The notes under the pieces were generated by a model. The model searched no databases. It was not told where the DNA came from and saw only the letters and a list, made by a program, of their open reading frames with translations. Position numbers and translations under genes: made by a program. From the NCBI GenBank assembly GCA_030587405.1, contig JAUQZD010000078.1, positions 1 through 10,892 on the forward strand: a stretch of 10,892 bases of DNA, in the 5' to 3' direction. Of the stretch, positions 6,658 through 10,892 are shown one piece after another (position 1 is the first letter of the stretch; each line of letters begins with the position of its first letter). This DNA is from Candidatus Freyrarchaeum guaymasense. GTDB taxonomy: Archaea; Asgardarchaeota; Jordarchaeia; Jordarchaeales; Freyrarchaeaceae.

Positions 6658-6804
6658 CTACCTCCGGCTAGGCATCTTTCCATCGACGGCCATAGCGGCA
6701 ACGAGCACGTCGCCATAGGAGAGGGTGCGCAACACCTCTTTCTGCAATGGGAACACCTCATCCACACGATCAGACCTATAGGCGCCCCCTTTTAAGACAG
6801 CCAT
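6658..6804 (-). CDS. Possible small protein, 48 residues, function unknown
   Basis: ATG-initiated frame on the minus strand. The product begins MAVLKGGAYRSDRVDEVFPL, is charged, has no cysteine or membrane segment, and ends in a short hydrophobic stretch (VLVAAMAVDG) and a basic tail (KMPSRR). An in-frame TAG lies two codons before the ATG, so this start is the earliest. A GGTGGAT site lies about 10 bases upstream. Codon choice, including AGG, matches the neighbours. It lies 146 bases after the B12-radical SAM gene on the same strand with no T-run between, so co-transcription is possible. I recognise no family. It may be a real small protein, a remnant of a longer gene (the frame continues openly for 19 codons after the TAG), or chance. 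Confidence 0.35.
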   Translation of the reverse strand: MAVLKGGAYRSDRVDEVFPLQKEVLRTLSYGDVLVAAMAVDGKMPSRR

Positions 6805-6950
6805 TAACTAACCATCCACCTGGCTAGGCTGGTGGGGGCGAACCGGAGGAAAGTATTGAATGCCTTAACGCCTCCGTTGCCTTCTAACCGTTTTTCAGTT
6901 GAAGCCGGCACTATATCCCTTTTCATTCAGCACGGAGGAGATACTGGTAG

Positions 6951-8345
6951 TTAGATGCCTCCGCCTCCCTCAACTCTCCCTGTTAGGTATGCACGAACCG
7001 CCTTGAAAACTTTCCTCCATATGATGAACCTTTTCTTCCTCAATTGCTGAATGAGGAACCTTGGTGAAGTGTAAAAGCTTACGTAGGCTCTCTTAACCCA
7101 TCTGGCAACCTCCCAGGGGGGCATACCCTCCTCTCTAACCCAGAACACCGGGGTCAACGCGTCATACCTGCTCCAGTCCTCGACTAGTATCGCCCCTTTG
7201 CTCTTAAGTTCATGGTAGAGTTCGGTTCCAGGGTAAGGGGTACAAACCGTGAACTGCACGTAGTCGGGGTTTAGGAAGCGGGCGAACCTTATCGTTTTTT
7301 TAATGGTTTCCACCGTTTCCCCCGGGAACCCGAGTATGAATGATGCAAGCCTCTCTATCCCCGCCTTAACGGTCTCCTTAAACGCCTTAACCACCTGGGC
7401 TATCCGGATTCCCTTCCTCATCAAGTTGAGGATCCTCTGAGACCCAGACTCGACGCCGTAATATATTATGTAGCATCCAGCCGCTTTAAGCTTGGAAAGC
7501 AGCCTCCTGTTTATCGTGTCAACCCTCGACGAGCATGCCCAGGAAATGTCTAGACCTCTCCTCTTAATCTCGTCACATATTTCCTCGGCGCGCCTAGCGT
7601 TAAGTGTGAAGGTGTCATCTAGAAACTCTACATTCCTAACCTTATACTTGTACACGAGCAGCTCCAGCTCGTCGGCCACGTTCCCCGGGCTCCTCCCCCT
7701 CCACCTCTTACCGAAAAGCTTCGATGAAGCACAGAAGGTACACCTGAATGGGCAGCCCCTACTGGTCATAGTGGTCGCATGCCTGTAACCTTCAAACCTG
7801 TACATGCCCATCGGGAGGAGATGATAGGCTGGCATAGGCAGGCTATCAAGGTTTTCTATGAGAGGCCTGTCAGGGTTCCTCTTCGCCACCTCCCCCCTCC
7901 TGTAGGTTAACCCACGTATCTCGGATACGTCCCTCCCCCTTTCAAGCGCCCTGACAAGCTCCTTCAACGTCTCCTCTCCCTCCCCCCTCACCACGAAGTC
8001 GATGAACCGGTACTTCCTCAACGCCTCCAAGTCTATGAAGGAGAAGTGCGGTCCACCGGCGACAGTGAACGCGCCCGCCTCCTTCGCCTCCTTCAACACC
8101 CTTAAGGCGTCGTTGTGGGCTGGAGTCGTAGCGGTCACACCCACCAGGTCCGGGCTCCAAGATTCGATCTCACGTTTAACGTCTCTATGGCTTGCGCCGA
8201 GGACGATGCAGTCCATGATCCTGACTTCCTCCCCTTCCTCCTCCAAGCATGATGCAAGGTAGGCGAGTCCAAGCGGAGGACTACTCGTCTCGAGGACTTC
8301 TCTTATGGCTGAGCGGGAAGGAGGCTGAACTAGGAGGACCCTCAC
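6951..8345 (-). CDS. B12-binding-domain radical SAM protein (BchE/P-methylase-like group)
   Basis: 464 residues. Residues 1-130 form a cobalamin-binding Rossmann domain beginning VRVLLVQPPS, with a GEGEETL motif at 121-127. The radical SAM barrel follows, with the [4Fe-4S]/SAM motif C198-x3-C202-x2-C205 (RGCPFRCTFC). YYGVESGSQRIL and FILGFPGET are typical of this class. Such enzymes methylate unactivated carbon or phosphorus, or rearrange and cyclise substrates. The substrate here is unknown. The basic, aromatic C-terminus (SPRFLIQQLRKK onward) is usual for the BchE-like group. The GTG at 8345 is chosen because it overlaps the upstream radical SAM stop as GTGA and starts exactly at the domain. 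The frame is open to 8474, but that would place 43 poor residues over the neighbour's SPASM domain. It is translationally coupled to that gene, so the two very likely act in one pathway. Confidence 0.88.
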   Translation of the reverse strand: MRVLLVQPPSRSAIREVLETSSPPLGLAYLASCLEEEGEEVRIMDCIVLGASHRDVKREIESWSPDLVGVTATTPAHNDALRVLKEAKEAGAFTVAGGPHFSFIDLEALRKYRFIDFVVRGEGEETLKELVRALERGRDVSEIRGLTYRRGEVAKRNPDRPLIENLDSLPMPAYHLLPMGMYRFEGYRHATTMTSRGCPFRCTFCASSKLFGKRWRGRSPGNVADELELLVYKYKVRNVEFLDDTFTLNARRAEEICDEIKRRGLDISWACSSRVDTINRRLLSKLKAAGCYIIYYGVESGSQRILNLMRKGIRIAQVVKAFKETVKAGIERLASFILGFPGETVETIKKTIRFARFLNPDYVQFTVCTPYPGTELYHELKSKGAILVEDWSRYDALTPVFWVREEGMPPWEVARWVKRAYVSFYTSPRFLIQQLRKKRFIIWRKVFKAVRAYLTGRVEGGGGI

Positions 8346-9826
8346 GCTCCCTCCCCCACAAGCCGCTCGAAAAACTCCCTGTTCCTGATACATCCAGGGT
8401 CGGGGGCTGTTATGTCCCTGAAGTATCCGTAAGCCCTCGCCCTGCACCCTCCACAGTAATCCCTGTAGGGGCACGACCTGCAGTTCTCCTTTAGCCTATC
8501 TCTATCCCTGAGAGTTTCGAACACTGGGTGGTGATCCCAGAGCTCCTCGAAGGATTCCTCCCTCATGTTTCCAACCTTCAAGGGCATGAAGACACATGGC
8601 TGAACACTCCCGTCCGGCTCTAGGGCTGCGTACATCCGTCCGGCTCCACATCCACCTATGAAGGCTCCGAGGCTTTCAAGCTGCCCGTAAAGCTCAGGAT
8701 TGTAGAAGTGCCCTGGAATCTTCTTTACACCTTCTTCCCCCTCCTCCTGGAGGGCCACCCTGGCGAACTGGGGTGCAGTTGAAAGGTACTCAACCTTCCT
8801 TCTATCCTTCATTCTCCTCCAAAGGTGCCTAAGCAGCCTTTCTCTTTCCTCGGGTGTAAGGTCGTTCTCCACTATGAAGCGTCCTCTGCCCGTTGGAACA
8901 AAGTTGAATATCATGTACCAGTTAACACCTAGCTCCTCGCAGAGGTCTGCTATCCTGGGGACCTCCTCATAATTTATCTTGGTTGCCGTTGTTGAAATCT
9001 CCACGAATAATCCTTCCTCAACACAGTTCCTTATCCCCTGAAGAGTCCTCTCGTACGCCCCGGGAACCCCCCTGAATTCATCGTGGACTTCCGGCGTGGC
9101 TCCGTCCAGGCTTATCTGGATGAACCCTGCCCCCGCCTCCTTGAGCCTTCTCGCCATCTCCCTGTCTATGAGGGTGCCATTGGTTGCTACGGCCACGAAA
9201 ACACCTCTCTCTCTTAACTCCTCCATTACAGTGAAAACATCCTTTTTCACTAAGGGTTCCCCGCCAGAGAACGCGACGGCGGTCACCCCTGCGTCAGCTA
9301 GCTTCCTTGCCGCCTTAATCTTTTCGTTAAGGCTCATCTCGTTGCTCAGCGGCACCCCTGCGGAAGCGTAACAGTGCTTACACTTCAAGTTGCACGCGTA
9401 CGTGTAATCCCAAACTATCAGGAACGGGGCTCCTGGAACGAAGGGCTTCCTAACCCCAAACTTAGCGATCCCTAAAATAACGTCCATGAGACCTGTACAC
9501 CAGTATGCGTCCCTGAACCTCTCTTTCAACTCGTCCTCCGATACCCCAAACGCCTCCCCACCTTTCCTAATAGCCCATTCAACCAGCGGCTTAACAATGT
9601 GACTGCAGGTGTAGCAGGCGTGATCCCTCACTCCTGAAAAGAGTTCGAGGGCTACCCTAAGCCTCCTCTCTCCATCCTTACCACACTTCTTGGTGAAGCG
9701 CTTCAGCATGAACCTGACGAACCTATTGTCCAGAGTCGACTTTAATACTTCAATTGTTCCTGTTATATTGCTCGTTTTCTCCCCTCCAGCCTTTATGCAC
9801 CTTCCACCCGCTTGATTTCCCACCAC
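8342..9826 (-). CDS. Radical SAM protein with C-terminal SPASM domain
   Basis: 494 residues, first gene of a two-gene radical SAM operon. The radical SAM motif is C145-x3-C149-x2-C152 (CNLKCKHCYA), with GGEP at 188-191 and ISLDGA at 238-243. The SPASM domain carries seven cysteines (393, 411, 449, 452, 458, 461, 479), enough for two auxiliary [4Fe-4S] clusters. SPASM enzymes modify peptides (sactipeptide, mycofactocin and PQQ types), proteins or haem precursors; sequence alone does not decide which. A 130-residue N-terminal region with a CYTC pair (71-74) and Cys110 precedes the barrel and may hold a further metal site or bind substrate. The GTG at 9826 is favoured: the TATA box at 9855-9867 would start transcription about 10 bases before it, and no in-frame start follows until Met40 apart from the next GTG. 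The end overlaps the B12-radical SAM gene by 4 bases. Confidence 0.88.
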   Translation of the reverse strand: MVGNQAGGRCIKAGGEKTSNITGTIEVLKSTLDNRFVRFMLKRFTKKCGKDGERRLRVALELFSGVRDHACYTCSHIVKPLVEWAIRKGGEAFGVSEDELKERFRDAYWCTGLMDVILGIAKFGVRKPFVPGAPFLIVWDYTYACNLKCKHCYASAGVPLSNEMSLNEKIKAARKLADAGVTAVAFSGGEPLVKKDVFTVMEELRERGVFVAVATNGTLIDREMARRLKEAGAGFIQISLDGATPEVHDEFRGVPGAYERTLQGIRNCVEEGLFVEISTTATKINYEEVPRIADLCEELGVNWYMIFNFVPTGRGRFIVENDLTPEERERLLRHLWRRMKDRRKVEYLSTAPQFARVALQEEGEEGVKKIPGHFYNPELYGQLESLGAFIGGCGAGRMYAALEPDGSVQPCVFMPLKVGNMREESFEELWDHHPVFETLRDRDRLKENCRSCPYRDYCGGCRARAYGYFRDITAPDPGCIRNREFFERLVGEGA

Positions 9827-9854
9827 TTTTGCAGAGTTTCCTAATGGCTCGTTC

Positions 9855-9867
9855 TTTTTATATTTAT
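9855..9867 (-). promoter_or_regulatory. TATA box for the radical SAM operon
   Basis: On the minus strand this reads TAAATATAAAAAG, preceded by GAAACGA as a plausible BRE. It is the best match to an archaeal TATA box in the window. Transcription starting about 25 bases downstream gives a leader of roughly 10 bases, so the operon is probably near-leaderless, consistent with no SD before GTG 9826. Confidence 0.6.
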
Positions 9868-9966
9868 CGTTTCAAATAAATATTTCTAAATTTTATAGAA
9901 GGAAATAGATAAAATAATTAATTGCCAAATATAACAATTGTTGAATAAGAATAGCGAGTAAGCAAA
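9868..9966 (-). other. AT-rich spacer between the radical SAM operon and the chimeric gene
   Basis: About 100 bases with roughly 25% GC, far below the neighbouring genes. It holds short T-rich runs on the minus strand that may terminate the chimeric gene's transcript, and a small palindrome AACAATTGTT. No gene was found. Confidence 0.45.
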
Positions 9967-10833
9967 CTAAACGGAGCAGCCGCTTCCACCTTTAACTATC
10001 CCAATGCTTCTCTCTATTATTTCTTGCAGGAACTCTGCTTGCTTCCCGACGCCGCTGGCGCTTCTTACTAGTGCGGTAGCCCTTGCCGCTAAGCTACGTT
10101 TTCCATGCTTAAATCCCGCCTCAAGGAGGGTTAGCGCCAACTCCCTTCCAAGTAAGTATTTTGGGATTGGTTTGTCTAGGGCGTCCACCTCCCTCTCCAC
10201 TCTTCCAGCCACCTTCTCAGCCATGTCAGCCATTCCAGCGTTGAACATTTCCTTAGCTACCTGTATTTCACAGTAAATCCTGTTGCTTATCGCCGCGTGG
10301 CCTTCAAGGCACTTAAGCGCCTCCGACCAAAGCTCTCTCTCCCCCATGGCAGCCATCTTGGCAAGGAGCCTTGAGCAACCCCCAACCACCAAGGATCTCC
10401 TAGGCTCACCTATCTCTTCAGCTGTAGCCTTCGCCCTCCTAACCAGCGCTACGGCTTCACTTATCCTTCCCGCTGAAACATAGCTCTCAGCAATCCTCTC
10501 AAGGATGCACGCCTTATAGTAACCCTCTTTAACTTCAGTCACTGAACTCCAAGAAGCCCAGTTGTACCAAGTACTTCCGTCTAAGCTTACATCTAGGTAA
10601 AAGTTAGTAGCTGTCGAAGCACTCGCATATACTTCGAGTATTGACCTAAAGTCATTATTCAAAGTTATGGACTGTGCTGTTGTTTCATCAGCATTTTCTA
10701 ATTTCGAGTTCACGTTACTCAGCTTTGAATTCAAAGCACTGAGAGTATCTTCAGTAGCCGGATTTATGAAATTGTCATTTTTATCTAACACTTCTACTGC
10801 TCTCCACCTTACTTTATCGGTCACCTCACTCAA
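9967..10833 (-). CDS. Chimeric protein: structural-type N-terminal domain joined to TPR-like helical repeats
   Basis: 288 residues. Residues 1-105 look like part of a viral or cell-surface structural protein: a Ser/Asn-rich coiled segment (TLSALNSKLSNVNSKLENAD), then a beta-rich domain with LDVSLDGSTWYNWASW ending at EGYY. From residue 106 the sequence changes to amphipathic Ala/Glu/Arg-rich helices in TPR-like pairs (LERIAESYVSAGRISEAVAL; CEIQVAKEMFNAGMADMAEK), suggesting a protein-binding solenoid of about 180 residues. Base composition changes at the same point, from roughly 33-42% GC by hand count of 60-base lines to nearly 60%. The TTG start is supported by GAGGTGA (10846-10840) 6 bases upstream. 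No signal peptide or membrane segment is seen. It looks like an in-frame fusion made by recombination. Function unknown. A TATA-like element is possible near 10868-10878 but weak. Confidence 0.75.
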   Translation of the reverse strand: MSEVTDKVRWRAVEVLDKNDNFINPATEDTLSALNSKLSNVNSKLENADETTAQSITLNNDFRSILEVYASASTATNFYLDVSLDGSTWYNWASWSSVTEVKEGYYKACILERIAESYVSAGRISEAVALVRRAKATAEEIGEPRRSLVVGGCSRLLAKMAAMGERELWSEALKCLEGHAAISNRIYCEIQVAKEMFNAGMADMAEKVAGRVEREVDALDKPIPKYLLGRELALTLLEAGFKHGKRSLAARATALVRSASGVGKQAEFLQEIIERSIGIVKGGSGCSV

Positions 10834-10892
10834 CTTTTTTCACCTCTTTAAGCGAATGGGTCATAACTCGGTTTTACATTCTTAACTTCGGG

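Noticed and set aside
6547..6795. 82-codon plus-strand frame between the synthetase and radical SAM genes
   Set aside because: Rich in His, Pro and Ser with no recognisable pattern and no convincing ribosome-binding site. The minus-strand 48-residue frame in the same place looks more protein-like.
6856..6954. TTG-started 32-codon plus-strand frame preceded by GGAGG at good spacing
   Set aside because: The ribosome-binding site is good, but the product is short and featureless, and no promoter is evident. Not enough to call a gene.
7021..7050. C/D-box sRNA-like pattern (ATGATGA then CTGA 19 bases later)
   Set aside because: It lies antisense within the B12-radical SAM gene, and no clear final D box follows a proper C' box. 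Chance match.
8346..8474. 43-residue N-terminal extension of the B12-radical SAM frame
   Set aside because: It overlaps the SPASM domain of the upstream gene in another frame. The GTG at 8345 in a GTGA overlap starts exactly at the B12-binding domain.
1..10892. tRNA, rRNA, CRISPR arrays, transposases
   Set aside because: I looked for T-loop motifs, regularly spaced repeats and transposase motifs and found none convincing on either strand.

Overview
The window looks archaeal. It has TATA-like elements 25 to 40 bases ahead of several genes, frequent GTG and TTG starts, 1-base and 4-base stop/start overlaps, heavy use of AGG/AGA arginine codons, and archaeal-type families: an ADP-forming acyl-CoA synthetase alpha chain, an SCP2-type thiolase beside an HMG-CoA-synthase/DUF35 fusion, and clostridial-type ferredoxins. 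A member of the Thermoproteota/TACK group is my best guess. No rRNA, tRNA or ribosomal protein is present to settle it. No CRISPR array or insertion sequence was seen.

Layout. Positions 1-2086 (minus) hold an acyl-CoA operon: an HMG-CoA-synthase-like protein fused to a DUF35 zinc-ribbon/OB domain, overlapping by 4 bases a thiolase that runs off the left edge. Diverging from it, 2257-3356 (plus) encode two iron-sulfur proteins, one multi-cluster and one small ferredoxin. A perfect 9-bp inverted repeat sits across the first start codon. At 3423-4745 (minus) is an MFS transporter, preceded at 4909-6351 (minus) by an ADP-forming acyl-CoA synthetase alpha subunit with no beta subunit in view. At 6658-6804 (minus) is a possible 48-residue protein. 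At 6951-9826 (minus) is a tightly coupled pair of radical SAM genes, first a SPASM-type enzyme and then a B12-binding enzyme, with a good TATA box. At 9967-10833 (minus) is a chimeric gene: an AT-rich N-terminal third resembling a viral or surface structural domain, joined in frame to a GC-richer TPR-like helical repeat region.

How they may work together. The thiolase/HMGS-like pair and the acyl-CoA synthetase both handle CoA thioesters, and the ferredoxins could serve redox steps, but the window does not identify the pathway. The radical SAM pair looks like a modification module of unknown substrate, and the small downstream ORF is a speculative substrate. The most notable points are the HMGS-like protein that appears to lack all three catalytic residues of true HMG-CoA synthase, the chimeric TPR gene, and the two-enzyme radical SAM operon.
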